A stretch of DNA of 64,000 bases from Streptomyces barringtoniae (GTDB lineage Bacteria; Actinomycetota; Actinomycetes; Streptomycetales; Streptomycetaceae): positions 310,001 to 374,000 of the forward strand of contig NZ_JAJHNP010000003.1 of the NCBI RefSeq assembly GCF_020819595.1, read 5' to 3'. Within the stretch, counting starts at the first letter, position 1. The number at the start of each line of letters is the position of its first letter. The notes under the pieces were generated by a model, which had not been told where the DNA came from, did no database searches, and saw only the letters and a program-made list of their open reading frames with translations. Shown here in pieces: positions 52,880 through 62,887 of this stretch. A program made the position numbers and the translations under genes.

Positions 52880-53745
52880 AGATCGCCCTCGACCCGTACA
52901 TGTTCCGTACCCTGCCGATCGACGACATGGTGCGCACGCTGGCCGAACTCGGGCACGAATAAATCGAGTTGTCCCCACGTGCGGACTTCATCCCGTTCTT
53001 CCTGCATCCGCGGGCGGACGACGCGCGCATCGCGGAGTTGAAGAAGTCCCTGCGCACGCACGGAGTACGGCTCTCCTCGGTGCTGCCGCTGTACAAGTGC
53101 TCCTCGCCGGACGAGACCGAGCGGCAGGCGGCCGTCCGTTACCGGAAGCGGGTGATCGGGATCACCGCGGAACCCGAATGCCCGCTGATGAACGCGGAGT
53201 TCAACGGCCGTCCTGAGCAGGCTGCGCAGAGCGAGGCCGCGTTCTGGCGCTCGCTGGAGGAACTGCTGCCGCTGCTCGAGCGGGAGGGCATCGCGCTGGC
53301 CCTGGAGGCGCATCCGGACGACATCTGCGAGGAGAACACGCCCGCGGTCGACCTGGTCCGCGCGATCAACAAGCCGTGGGTGAACTACCTGTACCGCGCC
53401 CCGCACTTCTTCCACCTGTCGGGCTCGGACCCGACGGCGGACATCGCGGCGATGATGCGCTACGCGGGCGACAAGCTGCGGCACGCGCACATCGCGGACT
53501 CCTTCAACCACAAGGGGTCCTCCGCCTACGGTACATCCTCAACCCGCCCGGCACCGCGGCCCGCGTTCACCAGCACCTGGACATCGGGCAGGGCGAGATC
53601 GACTGGGACGCTTTCTTCGGTACGCTGCGGGAGTTGAAGTTCGACGGCGTGGCCACGGCTTGTGTGTTCGCCTGGGAGGAGCGGGCCCGCGAGTCCTCGG
53701 CGTTCATGCTGGAGCGGATCACGAAGGAACTGGCCGCGCGCCGAT
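52876..53745 (+). pseudogene. Sugar-phosphate isomerase/epimerase, broken
   Basis: The frame starts at GTG 52876 overlapping the upstream stop. It reads 'KIALDPYMFRTLPIDDMVRT', then hits TAA at 52960 where 'GHEYIELSPR' would be expected. It continues in the same frame as an AP-endonuclease-2-like TIM barrel ('[20 protein letters not shown]', '[16 protein letters not shown]'). A frameshift near 53527 moves the rest, '[20 protein letters not shown]' and '[18 protein letters not shown]', to another frame. The family includes inosose dehydratase/isomerase-like enzymes acting next to Gfo/Idh proteins. Confidence 0.85.
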
Positions 53746-53924
53746 CAAGGCGGTGCGTGGGGCATCACTCGTACGGGTGCACCCGGTCCGGCCTTCCGTG
53801 GCATACGGAGGGGTCTGTCGTTCGGCAGCGAGTGTGATGTTTGCCATGTGACGTGATGGACCAGGGGTGAACGGGCAAGGTACCCCTTCATGCCCCACGC
53901 CAACCCTCTGCGGCAGGTGATTCG

Positions 53925-55103
53925 ATGACAACGGCGACGACCCGGACGTTCCGGACGACGCCGCCCACCCGTTCCGGCGACACGACCGCCAGGGACTCCC
54001 CAGCAGCCGCCATGCCCTCACTGCCCTCCCTCACGGGACTGCGGTGGATGGCGGCACTGCTGGTGTTCGGACTGCACGTGAACAACTTCGGCTATTTCGG
54101 AGGCACCGGTGGCCGCCTCGTGTCCTGGGGATTCGGGGCCGGCGCCACCGGCGTGTCGTTCTTCTTCGTGCTGTCCGGCTTCGTACTGACCTGGTCGGCG
54201 CGACCCGATGACCGCGCGCTCGCCTTCTGGAGACGGCGCATCGCGCGCATCTACCCGGTGCACCTCGTCACCGCGGCCCTCGCCCTGGTCATGACGTACA
54301 CGCTGGCGAACCAGCCGAGACCGACGCCGAAGCAGGCGCTGTCCAATGCGCTGCTGCTCCACTCCTGGTGGCGCCCCTGGTGGCAGACGCTGAACCCGGT
54401 CAGCTGGTCCCTCGCCTGCGAGGCGTTCTTCTACGCCTCCTTCCCCCTGCTGTTCCTGCTGCTGCGCCGGCTCGGTCCACGCTGTTCGGTCGCGCTGGGC
54501 GCTCTGTCGGTGGTGGCGGTCGTCGTGCTGGCCCGGGCGGACGCCCATCACTGGTGGACGTACGCGCTGTACTCGTTCCCGGCGGCGCGGCTGCCCGAGT
54601 TCGTCCTCGGCGCGGTCACCGCGCGGCTGGTGCTGCTCAACCGGTGGCGGGGTCCCGGTCTGGAGGCCTCGCTCGCCCTGGCGATCATCGGCTACTTCCT
54701 CGTTCCGCAGGTCGCGCCCGGCTACTCCGCCACCATGTGCACCATCGTCGGGTACACGCTGCTCATCCCGGCCGCGGCCGTCGCGGACATCCAGGGGCTG
54801 CCCTCGCTGTGGCGGCGCCGGCGGCTGGTGCGGCTCGGCGAGCTGTCGTTCGCCTTCTACATGATCCATCTGCTGGTGCTGCGGGCCGCGACGCAGTTGC
54901 TCGGGACGAAGCCGCACTTCGGTCTGCTGGCCGGGATCGCCGTCACGACGACCGCGTTCGCGGTGTCGCTCGGGCTGTCCTGGCTCCTGTACGAGGCGGT
55001 GGAGCGCCCGGCGAGACGCCTGCTGCTGCGCCGGCGCCGCCCGGCCGCACAGCCGGATGCGGTCGAGGTCCGCCGCGAGGAACCGGCTGCGGCACGCGAC
55101 TGA
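53925..55103 (+). CDS. Membrane acyltransferase (acyltransferase-3 / OafA-like)
   Basis: This 392-residue protein has ten or so hydrophobic helices and the acyltransferase-3 signature: 'SLTGLRWMAALLVFGLHVNN' with the catalytic His near residue 50, 'GATGVSFFFVLSGFVLTWS', 'FWRRRIARIYPVHL' and 'PVSWSLACEAFFYASFPLL'. A basic Arg/Ala tail is cytoplasmic. Relatives O-acylate sugars, antibiotics or lipids; the substrate is unknown. The ATG at 53925 has only a weak ribosome site (gcaggtga). The 179-bp gap upstream, after the decayed operon, and the 268-bp gap downstream hold nothing recognised. Confidence 0.87.
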   Translation: MTTATTRTFRTTPPTRSGDTTARDSPAAAMPSLPSLTGLRWMAALLVFGLHVNNFGYFGGTGGRLVSWGFGAGATGVSFFFVLSGFVLTWSARPDDRALAFWRRRIARIYPVHLVTAALALVMTYTLANQPRPTPKQALSNALLLHSWWRPWWQTLNPVSWSLACEAFFYASFPLLFLLLRRLGPRCSVALGALSVVAVVVLARADAHHWWTYALYSFPAARLPEFVLGAVTARLVLLNRWRGPGLEASLALAIIGYFLVPQVAPGYSATMCTIVGYTLLIPAAAVADIQGLPSLWRRRRLVRLGELSFAFYMIHLLVLRAATQLLGTKPHFGLLAGIAVTTTAFAVSLGLSWLLYEAVERPARRLLLRRRRPAAQPDAVEVRREEPAAARD

Positions 55104-55371
55104 GCCGCTGCCCGGCCGTGGGAGGCGCGCGCTGGGGTACGCGGCCGAAAATCTGCCCCCGGCTCGATCGTGGAGGGGCGCGTGCCGGTGCGCCGTGGGG
55201 TCCCGGAGGCCTGTCGGCCGACCTCCGGGGGAGGTGCCCCGCTGCTCCTCCACCGTCCGCTCCAAAGCCCGCCGGTGCCTTCCGGCCGGGCCCTGCCATC
55301 TGGTGTTCGGCCGCTCCCGTCCCTAGGTTCTGCACATCGGGAGCATCGGGCGTATCGGGGATGGGGGGCGG

Positions 55372-56121
55372 ATGGACCGGGACATCCGCACGGTGGAAGA
55401 CGTGCTGCGACTCCTGGACGGGCTGTTCGCGCCGGAGGCCGACCGGTGGACGGAGGGCGCGGCCGCATGGTGGGACGGGTTCTATACGGAACGGGACAAA
55501 CAGGTGCCGTTCTTCGCGGCGAAGCCGGACGAGAACCTGGCGTCCTACCTCGAGCGCGGTCTGATCGCGCCGGGGCGCGCCCTCGACCTGGGCTGCGGCC
55601 CCGGCCGTAACGCGCTGTACCTCGCCGCGCGCGGCTTCGACGTGGACGCCGTCGATCTCTCACCCGCCGCGATCGCCTGGGCCGAGGAGCGCGCGCGGGA
55701 GGCCGGGGACACCGGGGGCGCCGTGCGGTTCCACTGCGGTGACGCCTTCGCTCTGACCACGGGAACCGAGCCGGCGCTGGCGGGCCCGTACGACCTCGTC
55801 CACGACTCCGGATGCTTCCACCACCTGCCACCGCACCGCCGCGTCAGCCACCTCGCGCTGCTGGACCGCGTCCTGGCGCCGGGCGGACACTTCGCACTCA
55901 CCTGCTTCGCCTCCGGCCGGATGGGCTCCGAACTCCCCGACGCGGCCTTCTATCGCGAGCCCGGCCTGCACGGCGGCCTCGCCTACACCCCTGGGTCACT
56001 GCGCCGGATCTTCTCCGGCCTGGAGGAGATCGAGCTGCGCGCCATGCGTCAGGAACCGGCGGACTCCGTGCTGTTCGGGGAGGACTTCCTGTGGACGGCC
56101 CTGTTCCGCCGGACGCGTTGA
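55372..56121 (+). CDS. Class I SAM-dependent methyltransferase
   Basis: This 249-residue protein has the Rossmann SAM-binding motif '[20 protein letters not shown]' near residue 65, the acidic '[11 protein letters not shown]', then '[18 protein letters not shown]' (motif IV region) and '[14 protein letters not shown]'. A preceding helical segment '[16 protein letters not shown]' resembles thiol or tellurite-type small-molecule methyltransferases. The substrate is unknown. GGGGGGCGG precedes the ATG. Its last 73 bp overlap the 3' end of the catalase gene on the other strand. Confidence 0.87.
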   Translation: MDRDIRTVEDVLRLLDGLFAPEADRWTEGAAAWWDGFYTERDKQVPFFAAKPDENLASYLERGLIAPGRALDLGCGPGRNALYLAARGFDVDAVDLSPAAIAWAEERAREAGDTGGAVRFHCGDAFALTTGTEPALAGPYDLVHDSGCFHHLPPHRRVSHLALLDRVLAPGGHFALTCFASGRMGSELPDAAFYREPGLHGGLAYTPGSLRRIFSGLEEIELRAMRQEPADSVLFGEDFLWTALFRRTR

Positions 56122-58460
56122 CCCGGGTCGAGCGGGCTGCCGGCGAAGTGCCTTTCGCCGGGGCCTGCTTGGGCGCGGGCCGTCAGGCGGTGGACGGAGC
56201 GGTCCCAGACCCGGTGCGAGCCGAGCAGTTGGGTGAGCTGCTGCAGCACCGTCGTGGCGCCGTCACCGGCGATCACGCCGGGCGCGTCGGCGGGGATGCC
56301 CGCCGCCTCCAGCGCGATCTCACCGCCCTTGGCCGCGCCGATGGCCTTGCCGTGCCGGTACGCCTCCGCGAGCAGCAGGCCGACCCGCGGGTCGGGAGTG
56401 ACGTTGCCGCCGGCGGGCAGGCCCGCCTTGGCGTCACGGGCGCCGTAGGCGTCGACGCCGACTCCCGGAGCGCCGGCCACGAGCAGCGCGTCGAACTCCA
56501 CGGACCGTGCCGTCGCGTAGGTCCGCTGGACGGCCGGCGCGTCGGGGCCGGGGCCGAGGGTGCCGCCCGTCGGTGCGACGACGAGCGGGACCATGCCCCC
56601 GTCCAGCACCTCCCGGCGTACGGCCTGTACACCGTCCAGGTCGCCGTCGGGGCCGGTGATGATGCCGATGACCCGGCCGTCGACGGGCCAGGTGTGCCCG
56701 ACCTGGGACAGGGCGGGGCTGGGATCGACGTCGGCCAGGGGCACGGTGGGTGCGGGGGCGGGCAGGCCGAGGCCGGTGGCAACGCCCGCGCACAGCTCCG
56801 GGTCGATGTTCGCCAGCACCTGCAACGCCCGCTCCCTGATGGCCTGTTCGTAGCACTTGCCGAGTTCGAAGGTGTAGGCGCCGATGATGTGCTCGCGCTC
56901 CACCGGGCTCATGCTGAGCCAGAACCGGCGCGGCTGGCTGAAGTGGTCGTCGAACGACGCCGGTGCCTCGCGGGCCTTCGTCGCCTCCGGCACCCGGACC
57001 GGAGCCTCGACGAACCCGCCCGCGTCGGCGCCGGCCGCGAACGGGCAGCCGCCGTCGAGGGAGTTGGGGCGGTAGGGGGCCACGCCCTGGTGCACGGCCG
57101 TCTGGTGCATGCCGTCGCGCAGCATGTCGTTGACGGGCGCGTGCGGACGGTTGACCGGGATCTGCGCGAAGTTGGGGCCGCCCAGCCGGGTGATCTGGGT
57201 GTCAAGGTAGGAGAAGAGCCGGCCGGCGAGCAGTGGGTCGTCGGTGATGTCGATGCCGGGGACGAGGTGGCCGGGGTGGAAGGCGACCTGCTCGGTCTCG
57301 GCGAAGAAGTTGAACGGGTTGCGGTCGAGGGTGAGCAGGCCGACGGGCTGCACGGGGGCCAGTTCCTCGGGGACGATGTTCGTCGGGTCCAGCAGGTCGA
57401 TGCCCTCGAACGTCTGGTCGGGGGTGTCGGGGAAGGTCTGGATGCCGAACTCCCACTCGGGGTGGGCGCCGGCCTCGATGGCGTCGGCGAGGTCCCGGCG
57501 GTGGAAGTCCGGGTCGACGCCGCCCATGATCTGGGCCTCCTCCCACACCAGCGAGTGCACGCCCAGCTTCGGCTTCCAGTGGAACTTCACCAGGGTCGTC
57601 CCGCCGTCGGCGTCGACCAGGCGGAAGGTGTGGATCCCGAAGCCCTCCATGGTGCGGTACGAGCGCGGGATGCCCCGGTCGGACATGTTCCACAGGGTGT
57701 GGTGGGTGGCTTCGGTGTGCAGGGTGACGAAGTCCCAGAAGGTGTCGTGGGCGCTCTGGGCCTGCGGGATCTCCCGGTCGGGGTGGGGTTTGGCGGCGTG
57801 GACGACGTCCGGGAACTTGATCGCGTCCTGGATGAAGAAGACCGGGATGTTGTTGCCGACCAGGTCGAAGACGCCCTCGCTGGTGTAGAACTTCGTCGCG
57901 AAGCCGCGGGTGTCCCGGACGGTGTCGGCGGAGCCCCGGGAGCCGAGCACGGTGGAGAAGCGGACGAACACGGGCGTCTCCACGCCCTCGGCGAGGAAGG
58001 CCGCCTTCGTCACGTTCGCCGCCGTGCCGTAGCTGCGGAACACCCCGTGCGCCGCGGCGCCGCGGGCGTGGACCACGCGCTCGGGGATGCGTTCGTGGTC
58101 GAAGTGCATGACCTTCTCCCGCAGGTGGTGGTCCTGCAGGAGCACCGGGCCACGGGGGCCCGCCTTGAGCGAGTGGTCCGTGTCGTACAGCCGCGTGCCC
58201 TGGGCGTTGGTCAGCCGGCTGCCGCTCTGCGCCCTCCGTGCCTGGTCGGCGCCGGTGGGCTGCCCGGTGGGCGAGACCGTCTCCGGGCCGGTCTGGTCGG
58301 GCTTGGGCGGGAGCGGCTCGTGGGGCTCGGTCGGCTCGGCGACCGACGGGGCAAGGGGGCCCGGCTTTCCGGGGATGCCCTGCTCCGTACCCACGCCGTC
58401 GCCCCGCAGCGCGTCCGCCGCCTTCTCCGCCGCTCGCTTCAGGGGGTTCGTCTCGCTCAT
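56049..58460 (-). CDS. katE: Large-subunit monofunctional catalase (HPII/KatE type)
   Basis: This 803-residue catalase has a Pro/Thr-rich N-terminal extension, the core with the distal His in '[14 protein letters not shown]', the Asn in '[15 protein letters not shown]', and the proximal haem Tyr in '[19 protein letters not shown]'. A C-terminal DJ-1/PfpI-like domain ('[20 protein letters not shown]') is typical of HPII. GAAGGAAG lies eight bases before the ATG at 58460. The last 24 codons are antisense to the methyltransferase end and look like an extension past the usual family end, perhaps after loss of a stop. Confidence 0.93.
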   Translation of the reverse strand: MSETNPLKRAAEKAADALRGDGVGTEQGIPGKPGPLAPSVAEPTEPHEPLPPKPDQTGPETVSPTGQPTGADQARRAQSGSRLTNAQGTRLYDTDHSLKAGPRGPVLLQDHHLREKVMHFDHERIPERVVHARGAAAHGVFRSYGTAANVTKAAFLAEGVETPVFVRFSTVLGSRGSADTVRDTRGFATKFYTSEGVFDLVGNNIPVFFIQDAIKFPDVVHAAKPHPDREIPQAQSAHDTFWDFVTLHTEATHHTLWNMSDRGIPRSYRTMEGFGIHTFRLVDADGGTTLVKFHWKPKLGVHSLVWEEAQIMGGVDPDFHRRDLADAIEAGAHPEWEFGIQTFPDTPDQTFEGIDLLDPTNIVPEELAPVQPVGLLTLDRNPFNFFAETEQVAFHPGHLVPGIDITDDPLLAGRLFSYLDTQITRLGGPNFAQIPVNRPHAPVNDMLRDGMHQTAVHQGVAPYRPNSLDGGCPFAAGADAGGFVEAPVRVPEATKAREAPASFDDHFSQPRRFWLSMSPVEREHIIGAYTFELGKCYEQAIRERALQVLANIDPELCAGVATGLGLPAPAPTVPLADVDPSPALSQVGHTWPVDGRVIGIITGPDGDLDGVQAVRREVLDGGMVPLVVAPTGGTLGPGPDAPAVQRTYATARSVEFDALLVAGAPGVGVDAYGARDAKAGLPAGGNVTPDPRVGLLLAEAYRHGKAIGAAKGGEIALEAAGIPADAPGVIAGDGATTVLQQLTQLLGSHRVWDRSVHRLTARAQAGPGERHFAGSPLDPGQRVRRNRAVHRKSSPNSTESAGS

Positions 58461-58974
58461 CACTGCGCTTCCTTCGCTGCTCACGGGGAGTGGGCCCGGC
58501 ACCCGCGAAGCGGGGGCGACGCGTGGTGACCACGCCCGGGCGTACGGCCGACACACGAACAAATCTGATGAAGTCAGCTGAAATGCGCTGAAAGCGGTCG
58601 ACACAGTTCCCGTACGGGGTCCCCGGGCCGGGGCGTCCGAAACCGGGAATCGCGGCGGATTTCCGGTCGGGGTGAAGTCGGGCCGTCTCCCATCGAGTTG
58701 CCGGGATGGCAGGCCCGCCGGACGTGTCGTCCGGACCCGGGGACCGTCGAGCAGGGCCAAGTGCCCCCTGCCGAGGATGTCTTCGTCGGGAGGGCCGCCT
58801 TCTTGACCCGGCAGGCAGGCACCCGTGCCGCCCGCACACGCCACCTTAGGCGCTGTCCCTGGCCCCCGCAGTCCGAACGGCCCGGTCACGGGCGCATGGG
58901 CGGCCGGTCAGGCGACCGCGGAGCGGCCGGTCGGGGTACGGCGTGGGCGGCCCCCGGCGCACGGGCGGGACCGG
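58461..58974. other. Intergenic region upstream of katE (514 bp)
   Basis: This gap lies between the katE start and the stop codon of the decarboxylase on the same strand, so it should hold the katE promoter. GTTTCGG and GGGGAC separated by about 13 bp (minus strand, around 58630-58655) resemble a stress-sigma promoter only loosely. An A/T-richer stretch at 58555-58590 (acgaacaaatctgatgaag) is notable. I saw no coding sequence, RNA gene or convincing palindrome. Confidence 0.4.
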
Positions 58975-60438
58975 TCACGGCCGGCCCGTGACGCGCAGGC
59001 TGTCCAGCGACGGGTCGGCCGCATCGGCGATGAGGAAGCCGTGGGCCGCTCCGCTGCGCAGGTAGTCCAGCACCTCCTTGGTGATCACCTCGCCGGGCGC
59101 CACGACGGGCACCCCGGGCGGATAGGGGCTGATCATCTCGGCGGAGATCCGGCCCACGGCCCGCTCGGCGGGCACCTGTTCGGTGGGGCCGAAGAAGGCC
59201 TCGCGCGGCAGGACCGCCTGTTCCAGTTCGAGTGCCCGGGGCTCGGGCAGCCGGACGGCGGGCCGCCGTTCGATCGAACCGGCGTTCTCCACCAGGGAGC
59301 GCATGGCGTCCAGCAGGACCTTCTCCGTCTCGTCGTCGTCGGCGTGGGTGATGGAGGCGCTGATCCGGCAGGTGTCCGAGCCGCCCACGTCGACATGCCG
59401 GTGCGTCCGCAGCCATTCGACCGCCTGCATGCCGCTGATGCCGAGGCCCCGGACGTCCATGACGATCTTCATCGGCTCGAACTCGGCCGCGAGGCCCTCC
59501 TCGATCACCTCGCCCCCCATGATCCGCAGCCCCGGCAGTTCCCGCAGCTCCGCCCGGATCCGCTCGGCCCGGTGGACGGCCGCCTCCAGCAGCTCGCGGC
59601 CCTGCTCGACCATCTGCCGCCGCCAGCCGTCCAGGGCGCCGTACACCAGGCAGGAGGCACTGGTCGTGCCGAGCAGGTCCTCGCGCTGCTTGAGCACCTC
59701 GGGCGCGACCCTCTCGTGCTGGAGGTGGAAGACCGAGCTCTGCTCGATGGCGCCGCCCATCTTGTGCACGCTGGTGACGACCAGGTCGGCGTCGGCGTCC
59801 ATGCCCCAGGCCGGGAGGTCCGGATGGAAGGGCAGATGGGCGCCCCAGGCCTCGTCCACGATGAGCGGTACGTCGTAGGCGTGGCAGGCGTCGGCGACGC
59901 CCCGGATGTCGGCGCAGGTGCCCCAGTCGGTGGGTGTGATCAGCAGCATTCCCTTGGCGTCGGGGTGCTCGCGCAGCCGGGCGCGGACGTCGTCGGGCTC
60001 CGGCGGATGGGCCATGTGCCGCTCCGCGTCGAACTTCGGGTGGACCCAGATCGGCTCCACCCCGTTGATGATCACGGCCGCGATGACCGACTTGTGCGCG
60101 TTGCGCGACAGCAGCAGCTTCTCCCCCGGGCCCGCGACGGAGCACATCGCGGTCTTCACGGACAGGGAGCTGCCGCAGGTCGAGAAGAAGGCGTGCTCGG
60201 CGCCGACCGCGTCGGCCATCAGCTCCTGCGCCTGTGCCAGCACGCCCTGGGACTCCCGGCGGTCGTCCAGGCCGTTGAGGTTCAGCACGTCCGAGCGGAA
60301 GACGTCGATGCCGAGGACCTCGGCGACCCGGGGGTCGGTACCGCGGCCCTGCTTGTGCCCGGGCGGTCCGAACACCACGTCTCCGCGGCGCCGGAACTCC
60401 TGAAGGGCCTCAAGTACGGGTGCGCGCGAGTGGTCCAT
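58975..60438 (-). CDS. PLP-dependent Orn/Lys/Arg decarboxylase-family protein
   Basis: This 487-residue fold-type I PLP enzyme shows 'GDVVFGPPGHKQGRG' at the N-terminus, 'FFSTCGSSLSVKTAM' (phosphate-binding), 'PLIVDEAWGAHLPFHPD' with the PLP Asp, the Schiff-base Lys in 'SVHKMGGAIEQSS', and the C-terminal 'ISPYPPGVPVVAPGEVI'. The family decarboxylates lysine, ornithine or arginine to polyamines. The length matches the short actinobacterial and Bacillus SpeA/YaaO-type forms. GGAGGGGAG lies five bases before the ATG at 60438. The substrate cannot be fixed from sequence. Confidence 0.9.
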   Translation of the reverse strand: MDHSRAPVLEALQEFRRRGDVVFGPPGHKQGRGTDPRVAEVLGIDVFRSDVLNLNGLDDRRESQGVLAQAQELMADAVGAEHAFFSTCGSSLSVKTAMCSVAGPGEKLLLSRNAHKSVIAAVIINGVEPIWVHPKFDAERHMAHPPEPDDVRARLREHPDAKGMLLITPTDWGTCADIRGVADACHAYDVPLIVDEAWGAHLPFHPDLPAWGMDADADLVVTSVHKMGGAIEQSSVFHLQHERVAPEVLKQREDLLGTTSASCLVYGALDGWRRQMVEQGRELLEAAVHRAERIRAELRELPGLRIMGGEVIEEGLAAEFEPMKIVMDVRGLGISGMQAVEWLRTHRHVDVGGSDTCRISASITHADDDETEKVLLDAMRSLVENAGSIERRPAVRLPEPRALELEQAVLPREAFFGPTEQVPAERAVGRISAEMISPYPPGVPVVAPGEVITKEVLDYLRSGAAHGFLIADAADPSLDSLRVTGRP

Positions 60439-60604
60439 GCGTCTCCCCTCCATCAGCGGACATGCGGCCGGTGCGGCTCCGCGGGCACGGGCCGCACCCT
60501 CCGTGTTGCACCCGGAGCGCACTCGAAACCCCGGGCTCCTCCTCGGCCGACCGGACGGGCAGCTCATGACCTGCGCGATCACGAGCCGCCCGCCCCGGCA
60601 GGGG

Positions 60605-62776
60605 TCACGGGAACGACGTCACCTTGGAGGGGACGGTGCTGGTCCCCGAGGTGGGTGCGCCGGTGCTGTCGACCACATGGGCGTACTGGCCGTTGCCGCC
60701 GAGGGAGATCACCAGCAGGTCGTGCATCCTGATGCCCGGGCCGGTCGGGACCTGGAAGCCGTGGGCCTGGACGATCGAGGGATCGGCCGTGTAGTTGCAG
60801 TAGCTGCCGAGCCCCCAGGCCTCGTGGGTGGTGACGGAGTCGGCGACCTTGTAGGCCGCGTAGCCGACGATGCCGTCATGGGTGACGGCAGCGGCGTCGG
60901 GGGCGTCGTACGCCTTCTCGTTCTGGAAGAAGATCGTCCGGCCGCGTTCTCCGCTCCAGTAGACGTCGTACTTGTTGAAGTGCTCCACGAACAGGCCGGT
61001 GGCGAGCACGTCGTTGCCGTTGACCCTCAGTCCGTAGTCGGCGCGGTTGGTGTCCCAGCCGACGCCGCTGCCGTGGTCGGCGCGCCAGATCCAGGTGTGG
61101 TCGATGACGACGTCGTTGCTGTTCACCACGACCGAGTTGGTGGCGAGGCCGGGCCCGGCGCCGCCGATGCGGATGAACACGTCCTGCATGGTGGTGGGGT
61201 CGGCCGAGTGGTCGGCGGTGGAGCCGGGCGTGCCGATGCGCAGCAGCGTGTCGGAGTTGACCGGTCCGGCGTCGATGAGGAAGCCGGCCAGCCGTACGCC
61301 GTCGACGTCGGCCACGTGCATCGCGTCGATGCCGTTGTCCGGCACGAGCGTGGCCAGGCCCAGGCCGAGGACGACGGTGTCGGGGCGGGTGACGTCGATG
61401 GTCCGGTCGAGGTGGTAGATGCCGGGCGTGAAGAGGAGGTTGAGGCCCTGGGCGAGGGCCGCGTCGATGGTGGCGGCCGTCGCTCCCGGCTTGACCACGT
61501 AGAACCGGTCGAGCGGGAGGGAGGTGCCCGGGGTGTTCGGCCAGGAGACACCGCGTGCGTTGGTGCGCCTGCCGGGGACGAACACCTTGTAGTCGGTGCC
61601 GTCCAGGTAGAGGAACGGCTTCTCGCGGGAGACCGGGGTGGTGTCCAGCGTGGTGTACGGACCGCTGTCGAAGTTCGTCGCGGGGGCGCCCTGGACGCCG
61701 GAGAACGTCATGTTCCAGACGCCGTTGGTCCAGCCGCCGACCGAGCTGTCGCGGGTGTACCACTGCTGCTGGGAGTACGGGCCGACCGTGCCGTCGATCC
61801 TCGAGTCGGCGATGTAGCCGCCGGAGGCCCAGCCGTAGCCGGTCGGGGCGAGGTTCATGCCGCCCTTGACGTGGATACGGCGGAAGGGCGCGGCCTGGGC
61901 GACGGCCCAGCGGTCGGTGCCGCTGGACGGGGTGATCGCGAGGTTCTCCGCCGAGCGCCAGAAGTTCTGTGTGGCGTTGCCGTTGAACCAGCCGGCGTCG
62001 ACCGTGACGTCCCCGTTGATCCGGGTGTCGTCGGGGTTCAGGCCGAGCCCGGAGACGGAGGTGTAGAAGCCGAGCTGGGCGTTGATGCCGTTGTACGTGC
62101 CGGGCTTGAGCAGGAACTGGTAGCGGCCGGTGCCGAACTGGGCCGACTCCTGCTGCCTGAAGACGTCGTCGAACTTCTGCTGGAGGTTCGGGGTGGACGG
62201 GTCCACGACGATGACATTGGGGCCGAGGTCGCCGCCGCCCTGGATGGGGCCGGTCCCCGTGGCCATGGTGTGCACGGCGACCTCCCACAGGGAGTAGCCG
62301 TACCCGGTGCCGCGCGCGGTGCCGTAGACCCGGACGTACCGGCCGGAGCCGCTGACGCCGTACGACGCCGTGCCTCCGCTCGCGCCGGTGACGGTCTTGA
62401 GGGTGGTCCAGTTCTGGCCGTCGGTGGAGGCCTGGAGCTGGAAGTCCTTGCCGTAGGCGGTCTCCCAGTTCAGGTCGATCCCGCACAGGTCCTCGACCGC
62501 GCCCAGGTCGACCTGGAGCCACTGCGGGTCGCTGAACTGGCTGGACCAGCGGGTCGCGGGGTCTGCGTCGAAGGCGGCGGAGGCGGGGGTGCCGGCGTTC
62601 TCGGTGGAGGACGCCGTGGCGGGCCGGCCCTGGGCGGCGTCGGCGGTGTCGCAGCTCTGGATCTCGGCCGCGGCCGCCGGGGGGTGGGCGAAGGGCAGGG
62701 TGAGCAGCGCGGCCAAGGCGGCCGACGCGACACCCAGGGATCTCCGTCTCGTGCGGCCTCTCTTCTGGCTCCTCAT
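60605..62776 (-). CDS. Secreted discoidin (F5/8 type C) plus beta-helix protein
   Basis: This 723-residue secreted protein has a Tat-like leader ('RTRRRSLGVASAALAALL', cut after 'PPAAAA'), a discoidin carbohydrate-binding domain (about residues 45-185, with 'AFDADPATRWSSQFSDPQWL') and a long beta-helix. The helix has 'YQFLLKPGTYNGINAQLGFY', 'VDAGWFNGNATQNFWRSAEN' and 'VVLGLGLATLVPDNGIDAMH'. The family is often mislabelled adenylyl cyclase or coagulation factor. The fold resembles GH55/GH87 glucanases, so polysaccharide cleavage is inferred. GGGAG lies seven bases before the ATG. Confidence 0.82.
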   Translation of the reverse strand: MRSQKRGRTRRRSLGVASAALAALLTLPFAHPPAAAAEIQSCDTADAAQGRPATASSTENAGTPASAAFDADPATRWSSQFSDPQWLQVDLGAVEDLCGIDLNWETAYGKDFQLQASTDGQNWTTLKTVTGASGGTASYGVSGSGRYVRVYGTARGTGYGYSLWEVAVHTMATGTGPIQGGGDLGPNVIVVDPSTPNLQQKFDDVFRQQESAQFGTGRYQFLLKPGTYNGINAQLGFYTSVSGLGLNPDDTRINGDVTVDAGWFNGNATQNFWRSAENLAITPSSGTDRWAVAQAAPFRRIHVKGGMNLAPTGYGWASGGYIADSRIDGTVGPYSQQQWYTRDSSVGGWTNGVWNMTFSGVQGAPATNFDSGPYTTLDTTPVSREKPFLYLDGTDYKVFVPGRRTNARGVSWPNTPGTSLPLDRFYVVKPGATAATIDAALAQGLNLLFTPGIYHLDRTIDVTRPDTVVLGLGLATLVPDNGIDAMHVADVDGVRLAGFLIDAGPVNSDTLLRIGTPGSTADHSADPTTMQDVFIRIGGAGPGLATNSVVVNSNDVVIDHTWIWRADHGSGVGWDTNRADYGLRVNGNDVLATGLFVEHFNKYDVYWSGERGRTIFFQNEKAYDAPDAAAVTHDGIVGYAAYKVADSVTTHEAWGLGSYCNYTADPSIVQAHGFQVPTGPGIRMHDLLVISLGGNGQYAHVVDSTGAPTSGTSTVPSKVTSFP

Positions 62777-62887
62777 ATGGCGGCTCCCAAGGGAAGACGG
62801 GGTCAAACGGCCGACCCCACTGCTTAGTTCATGTTTTGATTTAAGTGGTGAGGCAAGCGGGCGGCAAGTCTTCGGAAGCCAAAACCT

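Noticed and set aside
58461..58974. SigB-type promoter for katE
   Set aside because: Only loose matches (GTTTC and GGGGAC) were found; the match is too weak to annotate as a promoter.
60437..62827. 796-residue plus-strand frame across the decarboxylase start and discoidin gene
   Set aside because: Val/Gly/Asp/Glu-rich shadow with no motif; both minus-strand genes are well supported.
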